A stretch of DNA of 64,000 bases from Acinetobacter kookii (GCF_900096895.1 NZ_FMYO01000010.1:24820-88819); one strand, 5' to 3'; counted from the stretch's first letter, positions 1-8,556 are shown. Numbers and translations are program-made. The notes: generated by a model from the letters alone, not told the origin.

Positions 1-192
1 CTTGCTACAACCTTCCACTTTTTCTGTTGGCCAGTTCATTCTGGCGCGTTTATAGGCAAGTTCATAATTTGCAAAGTAGCCAATCAAAATCTGGTCATCC
101 GATTTTGGCAGGTCTTCGCAGCCCAGTGTCGCATTGTGTATATAGTGTATGCCTTTAGCTGCAGGCTGTTCATCTACAATAAATTTGATCAT
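1..192 (-). CDS. Hypothetical protein, 3' end cut off by window edge
   Basis: The minus strand reads open from an ATG at 192 to the window edge, giving 64 residues beginning MIKFIVDEQPAAKG. A GGGGAA ribosome-binding site lies a few bases upstream, which supports this start. The visible part is soluble, with no signal peptide or membrane segment, and has cysteines at residues 25 and 62. I do not recognise the family. The protein continues beyond the window, so its full length is unknown. Confidence 0.6.
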   Translation of the reverse strand, partial: MIKFIVDEQPAAKGIHYIHNATLGCEDLPKSDDQILIGYFANYELAYKRARMNWPTEKVEGCSK

Positions 193-508
193 TGATAGTT
201 CCCCGAATAATTTTTATAAAGTTGAACCACAAACAAACCCATATAAAATTTATGGGTTTAATTCCATATTAAAATTATGCCTTTATTGAGTAAAAATCAA
301 TCACTAGTTTTAATGATCTACATCTTTTTTTCTTATTTTTTTTATTTTTATATAAAACAGCGGCTTATTTCTAAATTCTATTTGACTGGGCAAAATCAAG
401 ACAGAGCTTTCCGCAAGCTTATGACTCGGGTACGGCTAAGGAAAATAAATATTGTGAATAAAGAGCAGCTCAATCAAATGACCTCAACCTGATGCAAACC
501 CCATACAT
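193..508. other. Intergenic, no supported gene
   Basis: A/T-rich gap between two minus-strand genes. It must hold the promoter of the partial gene at 1-192 and the 3' end region of the DUF4126 gene. A short plus-strand reading frame at 277-492 has no ribosome-binding site and low-complexity hydrophobic content, so it is not called. Confidence 0.5.
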
Positions 509-1087
509 TCATAGCACCGGACTATTGATATTGTCCTGTTTCTTACGGCGTACCCAGCGCACAACCCACACCATCAACAGCAATACAACAATCACCACCA
601 GCACAGGTACAAGCAAGGACAGAACGGACAGTACAAATGCCCCAATCCATTCCCCTGTAGACACCACAGGGTTGGCGATTCCACCCGTTGTTGCAGTTGA
701 TACGCCACGAACAGCCACCGTACTTAATTGAACTGCACTTGCGGTACCGCCACCGACAATAATCGCGGCCGCCCAGCTGGCAAACTGCGACATTTCCCCA
801 CTGCTCACTGCCATGGTTGCCAAGGTTCCGGCGATCAGTGCTGCGGGTGTTGCCACCGTGTCCAGGGCATTGTCTACCCAAGGAATATAATAAGCAGCAA
901 TTTCACTCAGGGTTGCAATACCTAAAGCCATGCAGACAGATGGCAGTGCCAGCCATTCAAAGCCTTGCATTGGCTCAAACCAGCCCATGAGAGATGCAAT
1001 ACTCATCACCAATAGTGGCACAAAGACACGAAAACCGCAGGCAGCACTTAAGCCCACGCCTATGCATAAACCGAGTATTGTTTCCAT
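509..1087 (-). CDS. DUF4126 family membrane protein
   Basis: A 192-residue, very hydrophobic protein of the DUF4126 type. About five membrane segments are visible: roughly residues 1-35, 45-65, 78-100, 105-130 and 150-180. A basic tail (RRKKQ) follows, suggesting a cytoplasmic C-terminus. Gly/Ala/Thr-rich loops such as VGGGTASA are typical of this family, whose function is unknown. The ATG at 1087 is chosen because AAGGAA sits seven bases upstream; the ATG at 1093 lies almost on top of that site. The gene follows the zinc-ribbon gene on the same strand, but a terminator separates them, so it is probably transcribed alone. Confidence 0.75.
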   Translation of the reverse strand: METILGLCIGVGLSAACGFRVFVPLLVMSIASLMGWFEPMQGFEWLALPSVCMALGIATLSEIAAYYIPWVDNALDTVATPAALIAGTLATMAVSSGEMSQFASWAAAIIVGGGTASAVQLSTVAVRGVSTATTGGIANPVVSTGEWIGAFVLSVLSLLVPVLVVIVVLLLMVWVVRWVRRKKQDNINSPVL

Positions 1088-1141
1088 GTGCATTTCCTTT
1101 TATGGCTTGAATTTATTGCGGCGCTTTAAAATGAAAGTAAC

Positions 1142-1171
1142 AAAAAAGCCCTATGGATGAATAGGGCTTTT
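1142..1171 (-). terminator. Intrinsic terminator after the zinc-ribbon gene
   Basis: The arms AAAAGCCCTAT and ATAGGGCTTTT form an 11-bp stem around a six-base loop. A/T runs on both sides would let it work in either direction. Confidence 0.75.
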
Positions 1172-1207
1172 GTTCAAAACAGAGGATAACTGTTTTATAG
1201 GTGCTGC

Positions 1208-1357
1208 TTAGGCAATCGCAATTTTATTGTTAAATTGATTGCCAAGGCATTTGGTACACGGTGGTAGACGATCAGTACCAATTTCTAAGTAGGTGCGGTG
1301 TCCGCATTTGACACAAAAATAGAAGCCTGTTCCGGGTTTAGAGCCAGCAGTAACCAT
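1208..1357 (-). CDS. Small zinc-ribbon protein (49 aa)
   Basis: A 49-residue reading frame starting MVTAGSKPGTGFYFC. It has two CxxC knuckles (C15/C18 and C34/C37) separated by 15 residues, the layout of a rubredoxin-like zinc ribbon. The start is supported by GGAGAAC about six bases upstream, and a clean terminator follows at 1142-1171. Zinc binding is inferred from the four cysteines. The role is unknown; such isolated ribbons may bind nucleic acid or protein, but nothing here decides it. Confidence 0.75.
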   Translation of the reverse strand: MVTAGSKPGTGFYFCVKCGHRTYLEIGTDRLPPCTKCLGNQFNNKIAIA

Positions 1358-1465
1358 TTTTGTTCTCCATAGGTTTTAGAAATGGTGAACCTAGTATAAC
1401 GTGGCTGTGATGATTGTCTATTGTCCATTTTTGTAAATGATGATGTCGTTTGGGCGAAGAATTTT

Positions 1466-2455
1466 TTAGCTCAAGACATCATTTATTAAAATTTCTGAAC
1501 GACGAACTCTTGCTTTTCTATCGTTCGTTCCAGAATACATATATCGATAATATTCTCCATATATATTGCTTGGGTCATTTCTATTATTTAAAACTAACTT
1601 TTCAAAGTTTAGTAATTTTTCTTTAATTACGGATAAGTTATCAATTTTATTTTTTGAAAATTCAACAATTAACGTAAAGAAATTTGACTTTCTAAACCAT
1701 ATTGAATCTAAAGGTAATTGTAAATTATCTAATATAGAAAATGCGCGTAAAATTTCTGATTTTCTTAAATGAGAATTTATAAAGGACTCATTAAACTCTT
1801 CAACACACTTTTCAATTTCACTATCCCTAGCAAAATATCCTCCTCTTTCAAGTGTAGACAATACTGTTAGAAAAAAGTGAATATCAACCATACGTGTTAT
1901 TTCTGAATCATGGAAAACTTCATATTTATTTAAATTAATTTCATTAGATAGGCTTTTAGCAGTTTGTATAAATTGTCCATCATAAATAGCATTATGAATT
2001 TCTATATCATCTAATTTAAATTTAGTAAGATTAATTCTCCTAAAAATTTCTTTGACTACTGCATCTTCTACCTGACCTATATCCCTTACAACAATTTGAT
2101 ATTCTAAAAATTTTCTTCTTTCTTCACTTTCCAAATCATCAAATTTTTTTATTAATTTCAAAGGTTTTTCAAAACTATCATTTATATAATTCATAATAGT
2201 AGTTAAACGTTGTTGACCATCAATAACCTTTTGTTTAGTTATTATTCTTTTTATATCTGTTTCCCCTTGGCATACATAAATTTCAGGAAATGGGTATCCT
2301 TGAAGAATTGTGTCAATGAATTGTTCTTGATGTTCTTGTGTCCAAACAAAACGTCTCTGAAATGAAGGAGCCAAGTCTAATCTCTTCTCTGATATTTTTT
2401 GGAATATATCGGCAATAGTAGGGTTGGTTACGGAAGGCTTAATTTGATTTGTCAT
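1466..2455 (-). CDS. DUF262 domain protein
   Basis: A 329-residue protein. The N-terminal third carries DUF262 hallmarks: the FQRRFVW motif (residues 32-38), the GYPFPEIYV stretch (53-61) and VIDGQQRLTT (77-86). DUF262 belongs to the ParB/Srx-like fold and forms the N-terminal part of GmrS/GmrSD-type restriction and anti-phage proteins. The C-terminal part is helical and charged. I see no HNH motif of the DUF1524 nuclease often fused to this domain, so nuclease activity would need a partner. Its ATG lies 17 bases inside the end of the upstream nucleotidyltransferase gene, implying translational coupling. Base composition is clearly more A/T-rich than acnD next door, suggesting acquisition. 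A defence role is inference. Confidence 0.8.
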   Translation of the reverse strand: MTNQIKPSVTNPTIADIFQKISEKRLDLAPSFQRRFVWTQEHQEQFIDTILQGYPFPEIYVCQGETDIKRIITKQKVIDGQQRLTTIMNYINDSFEKPLKLIKKFDDLESEERRKFLEYQIVVRDIGQVEDAVVKEIFRRINLTKFKLDDIEIHNAIYDGQFIQTAKSLSNEINLNKYEVFHDSEITRMVDIHFFLTVLSTLERGGYFARDSEIEKCVEEFNESFINSHLRKSEILRAFSILDNLQLPLDSIWFRKSNFFTLIVEFSKNKIDNLSVIKEKLLNFEKLVLNNRNDPSNIYGEYYRYMYSGTNDRKARVRRSEILINDVLS

Positions 2456-3068
2456 TATTAAAACTCTGCAATTTAATTTGATTTCTAAGTTGGGTTAACC
2501 CACTGATGATATAACTTTCAAAATGCTGATAAGTTTTAAATACTCCAGCTGAAACTTTATAATTACCGACTTCTGAACGTCCGTAAGATAGACTATTAAA
2601 AAACTGAAACCACTGATCTTTTAATTCTTTCATTTGAAAAGAAATCGGAAGTTTATCCGGACGGATCCAACCAAGAGCCGTATATTCTAAAAAATCATGG
2701 TATTGTCTGACTTCAGACTGATGTGGAGTTTTTCTTGCGCCTCTGTAATCAAGTTGAAATTTATTTACTTTCCACATTATTTCTTCAAACAGTTTTTCTG
2801 AAATTATTGCTACATCAATATCTGAATCCAGATCAAATTCTTTATTTTTATAAGGACTAAATCCTAATTTAGCTGACCCTGTAATATATACTTCGTGAAA
2901 AGAAACTTTAAAATGATTGGCAATTTTCTTTCTAAATTCGTAGTACTCATGCTCTTTTCCATAAAAAATAAAAGGTGTTCCATGCAAAACTAACTTTCTA
3001 CAAAAGTCACTTCGTTCGTCATTAGTCTCTGAATTTATAAGTTGTCGTTTAAACTCTTCACTATTCAT
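2439..3068 (-). CDS. Nucleotidyltransferase-fold protein paired with DUF262
   Basis: A 209-residue protein. TGSAKLGFSP (around residues 63-72) followed by DSDIDVAI (81-88) matches the GS...DxD signature of the DNA polymerase beta-like nucleotidyltransferase fold. The two acidic metal ligands would be D83 and D85. The rest, including an aromatic-rich C-terminal half, is not recognised. The reading frame stays open upstream to a TTG at 3125, but that extension runs through the acnD terminator hairpin and has no ribosome-binding site, so the ATG at 3068 is preferred; its own site is also weak. The gene overlaps the DUF262 gene by 17 bases. Possible roles include nucleotide transfer to RNA or protein, or signal synthesis; none is shown. 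Confidence 0.7.
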   Translation of the reverse strand: MNSEEFKRQLINSETNDERSDFCRKLVLHGTPFIFYGKEHEYYEFRKKIANHFKVSFHEVYITGSAKLGFSPYKNKEFDLDSDIDVAIISEKLFEEIMWKVNKFQLDYRGARKTPHQSEVRQYHDFLEYTALGWIRPDKLPISFQMKELKDQWFQFFNSLSYGRSEVGNYKVSAGVFKTYQHFESYIISGLTQLRNQIKLQSFNNDKSN

Positions 3069-3079
3069 TTCTATATCAT

Positions 3080-3108
3080 AAATAAAACCCCACTCTAAAG
3101 TAGGGTCT
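3080..3108 (-). terminator. Intrinsic terminator of acnD
   Basis: Read on the minus strand, ACCCTACT and AGTGGGGT pair around a four-base loop with one mismatch, followed by TTTTATTT. It lies 36 bases past the acnD stop codon. It also lies within the 5' flank of the nucleotidyltransferase gene. Confidence 0.6.
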
Positions 3109-3143
3109 TTTTCAAATAATATCAAATACTTTTAGAACAAAAT

Positions 3144-5762
3144 TTAAGCTACATTCCCTTCCAGGAAGTCCTGTGCAAAGCGTTGCAATACACCGCCCGC
3201 TTCATAAACAGAAACTTCTTCTTCGGTATCCAGACGACAAGTTACAGGCACTTCAACAATCTGGTTTTTACCATCATCAGTTGCGCGCTCAATAACTAGA
3301 GTTAAGGTCGAACGTGGCGCAATATTACCCACTACGCTATACAGTTCCGTACCATCCAGCTTTAAAGTCTTGCGGTTCGTACCCGGTTTAAACTCAAGCG
3401 GCAACACGCCCATACCCACCAGGTTAGTACGGTGAATACGCTCAAAACCTTCGGCCACAATCGCTTCCACACCGGCAAGACGCACACCTTTGGCTGCCCA
3501 GTCACGGCTAGAACCCTGACCATAGTCCGCACCCGCAATAATGATCAGCGGCTGCTTACGGTTCATGTAGGTTTCTATCGCTTCCCACATACGCATCACT
3601 TCACCTTCCGGCTCGACACGCGCTTTTGAACCCTGCTTGATGGTACCGTCAGCACGCACCACCATTTCATTGAACAGTTTAGGATTCGCCAAAGTCGCAC
3701 GCTGTGCAGTCAAGTGGTCACCACGGTGCGTTGCATAGGAGTTAAAGTCTTCCTCAGGTACGCCCATTTTGTGCAGATATTCACCCGCAGCCGAATCCAT
3801 AATAATCGCATTCGATGGCGATAAATGGTCGGTAGTGATGTTATCCGGCAAAATCGCCAGCGGACGCATGTTGGTCAAGGTACGCGGTGCAGCCAAAGCC
3901 CCTTCCCAATATGGCGGACGGCGGATATAGGTACTTTGCGGACGCCAGTCATACAGTGGGCTTGCCGCTTTTTCACGCTCGCCCAAATCAAACATTGGAA
4001 TGTAAACTTTCTTAAATTGCTCTGGTTTTACCGCAACTTTTACCAGCGCATCAATTTCTTCATCTGATGGCCAGATGTCCTTTAAATAGACTGGATTGCC
4101 GTCTTTATCGTTGCCAAGTGCATCTTTTTCGATGTCAAAACGGATGGTACCGGCAATCGCATAAGCAACAACTAAAGGTGGAGATGCCAGGAAAGCCTGT
4201 TTGGCATAAGGATGGATACGGCCATCGAAGTTACGGTTGCCTGAAAGTACCGCAGTGGCATACAGGTCACGGTCGATAATTTCTTGCTGAATTTTTGGAT
4301 CTAACGCACCCGACATACCGTTACAGGTGGTACATGCATAAGCCACAATACCAAAGCCCAATTTTTCTAAATCGTGCAATACCCCTGCTTCTTCAAGGTA
4401 TAAAGCAGCCGCTTTAGAACCTGGTGCAAATGATGATTTCACCCAAGGCTTACGGGTTAAGCCCAACTCGTTTGCCTTACGTGCCAATAAACCTGCAGCT
4501 ACCGTGTTACGCGGGTTAGAGGTATTGGTACAAGAAGTAATCGCCGCGATAATCACCGCACCATCCGGCATTAAGCCTTCTGCTTCTTGCGCACGAGCGG
4601 CTTCTAAATTGCCTGCAATGCCTTTTTCTTTCAGGTCAGCCGTTGATACACGTGCATGCGGGTTTGACGGACCGGCAATGTTACGGGTTACGGTCGATAG
4701 GTCGAAACGGAGTACACGTGGATATTCCGCCTGTTTCATGTCTGAAGCCCAAAGACCAATTTCTTTGGCATATTGTTCAACCAATTTCACCTGATCTGCT
4801 TCACGACCGGTTAAAGTCAGATAATCAATGGTGTTCTGGTCAATATAGAACATCGCCGCAGTTGCGCCATATTCAGGCGTCATGTTGGAAATGGTGGCAC
4901 GGTCGCCTACAGACATGCTGTCGGCACCTTCACCAAAGAATTCCAGGTATGCGCCCACGACACGTTCTTTACGCAGGAACTCCGTTAATGCCAATACGAT
5001 ATCGGTTGCGGTAATGCCGGGCTTGCGCTGACCTACCAGTTCCACACCAATAATGTCCGGCAGACGCATCCACGATGCACGGCCGAGCATCACGTTTTCT
5101 GCTTCCAGGCCACCTACGCCCACTGAAATCACACCCAAGGCATCGGTATGTGGCGTATGCGAGTCTGTACCGACACAGGTATCCGGGAATGCCACGCCGT
5201 CACGCTTTTGAATCACCGGAGACATTTTCTCCAGATTAATCTGGTGCATGATGCCGTTACCCGCAGGAATCACATCGACATTTTCAAATGCAGTTTTGGT
5301 CCATTCAATAAAGTGGAAACGGTCTTCATTACGACGGTCTTCCACTTCGCGGTTTTTACGGAACGCATCCGGGTCAAAACCTCCATATTCCACCGCTAAA
5401 GAGTGGTCAACGATCAGCTGGGTTGGAACGACCGGATTGACTTTAGACGGGTCACCGCCCTGGTCGGCAATCGCATCACGCAGGCCGGCAAGGTCCACCA
5501 GTGCGGTTTGCCCCAAAATGTCGTGACACACCACACGTGCCGGATACCAAGGAAAATCGTGGTCTTGCTTACGTTCAATCAGCTGACGTAAAGACTGTTC
5601 CAGAATGGCAGGCTCACAACGGCGTACCAGCTGCTCGGCAAGTACTTTTGAGGTATAGGGAAGTTTTGCATATGCGCCTGGCTGAATATCTTCTACGGCT
5701 TGGCGTACGTCATAATATTCGAGCTGGGTACCTTGCAGCGGTTTACGGTAGTTGTTGTTCAT
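3144..5762 (-). CDS. acnD: Fe/S-dependent 2-methylcitrate dehydratase AcnD
   Basis: An 872-residue aconitase-superfamily protein. The N-terminus (LPYTSKVLAEQLVRRCEP) and overall length match AcnD of the methylcitrate cycle rather than the longer AcnA. AcnD dehydrates 2-methylcitrate during propionyl-CoA breakdown. Visible features are the DSHTPH substrate loop, cluster cysteines in SCTNTSNP and ACTTCNGMSG, and the C-terminal swivel domain with GADYGQGSSRDWAAKG. The start has AGGCAGGT upstream. In relatives it usually follows prpB and prpC; here no other prp gene is next to it, and a palindrome lies about 70 bases upstream. AcnD normally needs the isomerase PrpF, which is absent from the window. 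Aconitase activity is an alternative. Confidence 0.88.
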   Translation of the reverse strand: MNNNYRKPLQGTQLEYYDVRQAVEDIQPGAYAKLPYTSKVLAEQLVRRCEPAILEQSLRQLIERKQDHDFPWYPARVVCHDILGQTALVDLAGLRDAIADQGGDPSKVNPVVPTQLIVDHSLAVEYGGFDPDAFRKNREVEDRRNEDRFHFIEWTKTAFENVDVIPAGNGIMHQINLEKMSPVIQKRDGVAFPDTCVGTDSHTPHTDALGVISVGVGGLEAENVMLGRASWMRLPDIIGVELVGQRKPGITATDIVLALTEFLRKERVVGAYLEFFGEGADSMSVGDRATISNMTPEYGATAAMFYIDQNTIDYLTLTGREADQVKLVEQYAKEIGLWASDMKQAEYPRVLRFDLSTVTRNIAGPSNPHARVSTADLKEKGIAGNLEAARAQEAEGLMPDGAVIIAAITSCTNTSNPRNTVAAGLLARKANELGLTRKPWVKSSFAPGSKAAALYLEEAGVLHDLEKLGFGIVAYACTTCNGMSGALDPKIQQEIIDRDLYATAVLSGNRNFDGRIHPYAKQAFLASPPLVVAYAIAGTIRFDIEKDALGNDKDGNPVYLKDIWPSDEEIDALVKVAVKPEQFKKVYIPMFDLGEREKAASPLYDWRPQSTYIRRPPYWEGALAAPRTLTNMRPLAILPDNITTDHLSPSNAIIMDSAAGEYLHKMGVPEEDFNSYATHRGDHLTAQRATLANPKLFNEMVVRADGTIKQGSKARVEPEGEVMRMWEAIETYMNRKQPLIIIAGADYGQGSSRDWAAKGVRLAGVEAIVAEGFERIHRTNLVGMGVLPLEFKPGTNRKTLKLDGTELYSVVGNIAPRSTLTLVIERATDDGKNQIVEVPVTCRLDTEEEVSVYEAGGVLQRFAQDFLEGNVA

Positions 5763-6289
5763 AGCTTACCTGCCTCTTGAATCACTTTTTCTTGACTACG
5801 TAATTGTTGTTGACGAGTTACAATCGGTTCAACGGCATAGTACACTGCCGAAAAGCCATTTCCCAAATCTTTTATATTTCATAAACTTAGATATAAAAAT
5901 AGGTGTTTTAGAAATATATTGTTACACATTTTTTAAGATATTTGCTCTAATCGTGCTTTTTTTGGAAAAATAGCAGGAAATAGGCCTCATTCTTTAGTAT
6001 TAGATATACCTAAGCGAATAAAAAACAAGCGTCCATTGTGCGATTTATGTTGATGTTAAACAGTCTGTCATCACTTAAAAAATTAAGTTTTTCTAAACTA
6101 TTATCTATCAAACTTAAGCATTAAAAATTACATAAACTTTGATCATAAATACTTATATTTATTAGATATTTTTACAATTATTCTGTTTCAGCCATCCAGA
6201 TTCCCCTATAATCAAACCTTTCTTAAGAATTTAATTATTGTTCAATAAAAAAAACCTCATTACAAAAAAACCAAAGAAGGTGAAATAAA
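5763..6289. other. Divergent intergenic region between acnD and multicopper oxidase
   Basis: 527 A/T-rich bases that must carry both divergent promoters. A perfect TATAAT at 6207-6212 could be the -10 of the oxidase gene, but no good -35 is spaced correctly. The acnD side holds an 18-bp dyad (5833-5850). A short open frame ends in the ATGA overlapping the acnD start (5759-5845). Confidence 0.5.
5833..5850. promoter_or_regulatory. Candidate operator palindrome upstream of acnD
   Basis: CGGCATAGTACACTGCCG is an 18-bp dyad in which 14 of 18 positions are symmetric: CGGCA and TGCCG outer arms around a GTAC core. It begins 71 bases before the acnD start codon. Length, symmetry and position fit a binding site for a dimeric repressor. 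Methylcitrate genes in relatives are often controlled by a GntR-type regulator, but no regulator gene is adjacent here. Confidence 0.4.
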
Positions 6290-8434
6290 ATGTTGCAAAT
6301 AGCCATTATTGGAATCATCACTGCGGGTTTGGCAGTTTTGATCTCCAGTTGGTATGGAGCTCAACATCCATCCAGCCCATCGCATCCAGCCCATCCACCA
6401 CATCACTCTAACCCATCCCAGCCATCCAACCCGTCACACCCTTCTCACCCTTCTCACCCTAATCCCGAAGCATCTGATTCAGTGATTAGCAACCCGCCCT
6501 TATTACCCAAAAATGCCAAGGGCAAACACGAACTTGTTGTTACTTATAAACTCAATAAGCTCTATAACCCCAATACGAAAGTATGGAATCCCGTTCTCTT
6601 GCGAGGCTATTTAACCAACCCCAGCTTATTGAATAAAAAACAAGAGGGGCATTACGTTAATGATCTCTTGGTGGGACCACAAATTCGTATCAAACAAGGT
6701 GAAACTCTGAACCTGAACGTAAATAACCAGCTTCCAGTCGAATCGGAAGAAACCTGTCCTCATCATGTAGAGAATATCAACAACCCAAATTGCTTTAATA
6801 CCACCAACATTCATACGCATGGGTTCTGGGTCACTCCTCAAGGCAACGGTGATAATGTCTTCGTAAGAATTGCCCCACAAGAAAAATTTGACTATCAGTA
6901 TAAAATTGAAAAAAACCATCCTGCTGGAACCTTTTGGTATCACGCTCACGTGCACGGCTCAACAGCGATTCAAGTTTCCAGCGGTATGGCCGGCCCACTC
7001 ATTGTTGAAGGTTCCAGAGTGCCAAAATATAAACAAGGCAAAATCACCGAAACTGGAGATATGGATATTCTGTGGAAAGATAAAGCCAAAAACAGCGATT
7101 CGAATGAAAAAGTCCTGTTATTTCAACAAATTCAATACAGATGCAATGCTTCAGACGGCACCCTTACCAATCCCGATAATTGTGTAGGGATAGGGATACT
7201 GGAAGATTATGTTAATTCCGGTCTGAATTCTCCGGCCACGTGGGGAGCGGATAAATATCACACCTCCATCAATGGCAAAGTTTTAGGCGAGATGAAAGTA
7301 GAGCAGAATGAATTTAATCGTTGGCGCATGATTCATGGCGGTGTTCGAGACACCATCGGTTTAATGATTAAAGAACTTCCTGAATCTAAAAACTATACTG
7401 CCGAACAAACCATTCAGGCCTGTTCATCTTATCAAGAAAAAAACCAGAAAGAGGCGTTTGATCGCCTGAAAAGTTTACAGGTCAACACCATTGCCCAAGA
7501 TGGTTTGACCATGAATCATGTACAAACCCGAACACTTTCGGTATTCCATCCGGGTTATCGTCAAGATGCCATGGTCGCCTTCCCGACCAGCAATAAATAC
7601 TGTATTTATGACACAGTGTTAAATGTGGATGACCAAATCAATTCAGCATTACCCGACCAAATCCAGCCCCAACTCGCACCGAATAACCCTTTAAACGCAC
7701 AACTGATTGGATGGGTCAATGTCAAAGCCAGCAAGCAGTCAGCCCAAACAGCAGCCCAGTTCCTGCAAGCACAGGCGAAAAAAATTGGTTTAAACAAAGA
7801 GATTCAAGCTCAGCTCTCACAACTGAATCTTTCAGCATTTGCAGATCACGCCTCACTGATGACCCCGGAAATCGATCAAGAGGTTGCGGCAAGGCCAACT
7901 CAATTTAATTCATTTATTATCAGTGGTTTTGGCTCCCCTGGAGGCCCTAAATTTGGCTTCAGCCATGATATAAACAACCCAACCAGCTCTCTTAGTTTTG
8001 GAGATCTGTTTGAAGGTCCGGGCTCTATTAATGGCCATTATGTGCGTCAATTACAAGTTGGAGCAACAGATGAGTGGGAACTCAGAAGTATAGTAGGCGG
8101 CCATCCATTCCATATTCACATCAACCCGTTCCAAATTGTCAAAATTTTAGATCCTGATGGTGTTGATGTCAGTGTTGCCGATAATGAGGTCAAAGATGAA
8201 ACAGGTGGCGTGGTTGATGCCCAGTACCGTGGTTTAAAAGGTGTATTCAAAGACACCATCTTTGTGAAACCGGGCGGCTATCGTATCATCCTTAGATCAC
8301 ACTATAAAAAGTTTGAAGGTGATTTTGTTCAGCACTGCCATATTCTGGATCATGAAGATCAGGGCATGATGGAATTTGTCCGCATCTGTGGTGACAAGTT
8401 TGACTGTAATACTCCACCACCAGTACATCACTGA
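6290..8434 (+). CDS. Multicopper oxidase with Pro/Ser/His-rich N-terminal linker
   Basis: A 714-residue multicopper oxidase. All four copper motifs are visible: HTHG (H175, H177), WYHAHVHG (H218, H220), HPFHIH in the last domain, and HCHILDHEDQGMM (H682, C683, H684, H688, axial M693). It can therefore hold the type 1 copper and the trinuclear cluster and should oxidise phenols or metal ions with reduction of O2. A hydrophobic segment (residues 2-20) would export or anchor it. Residues 25-60 are a repetitive HPS/PSNPSHP tract, probably a flexible and possibly copper-binding tether. GAAGGTG precedes the start and a terminator follows. No copA/copB-type partner is adjacent, so the substrate is unknown. 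Confidence 0.85.
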   Translation: MLQIAIIGIITAGLAVLISSWYGAQHPSSPSHPAHPPHHSNPSQPSNPSHPSHPSHPNPEASDSVISNPPLLPKNAKGKHELVVTYKLNKLYNPNTKVWNPVLLRGYLTNPSLLNKKQEGHYVNDLLVGPQIRIKQGETLNLNVNNQLPVESEETCPHHVENINNPNCFNTTNIHTHGFWVTPQGNGDNVFVRIAPQEKFDYQYKIEKNHPAGTFWYHAHVHGSTAIQVSSGMAGPLIVEGSRVPKYKQGKITETGDMDILWKDKAKNSDSNEKVLLFQQIQYRCNASDGTLTNPDNCVGIGILEDYVNSGLNSPATWGADKYHTSINGKVLGEMKVEQNEFNRWRMIHGGVRDTIGLMIKELPESKNYTAEQTIQACSSYQEKNQKEAFDRLKSLQVNTIAQDGLTMNHVQTRTLSVFHPGYRQDAMVAFPTSNKYCIYDTVLNVDDQINSALPDQIQPQLAPNNPLNAQLIGWVNVKASKQSAQTAAQFLQAQAKKIGLNKEIQAQLSQLNLSAFADHASLMTPEIDQEVAARPTQFNSFIISGFGSPGGPKFGFSHDINNPTSSLSFGDLFEGPGSINGHYVRQLQVGATDEWELRSIVGGHPFHIHINPFQIVKILDPDGVDVSVADNEVKDETGGVVDAQYRGLKGVFKDTIFVKPGGYRIILRSHYKKFEGDFVQHCHILDHEDQGMMEFVRICGDKFDCNTPPPVHH

Positions 8435-8460
8435 CCTGAAGTATCCTCTTTAATCTTGCG

Positions 8461-8485
8461 AGCCCATAGCAATATGGGCTTTTTG
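8461..8485 (+). terminator. Intrinsic terminator of the multicopper oxidase gene
   Basis: AGCCCATA and TATGGGCT pair around a four-base loop, followed by a T run. Confidence 0.75.
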
Positions 8486-8556
8486 TTTGCCTATCTGTCT
8501 TGCTTGCTGCAAAATATCTGCATTAACAATTTGTGAAATTTACCCAGAGGCTGGTC

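Noticed and set aside
277..492. 71-residue plus-strand reading frame with a hydrophobic start
   Set aside because: No ribosome-binding site, low-complexity A/T-driven Phe/Tyr content and no recognisable domain. It is likely a chance frame in A/T-rich DNA.
4643..5014. Long plus-strand frame inside acnD
   Set aside because: Antisense to a strongly recognised gene. Frames of this size opposite GC-rich coding sequence are common.
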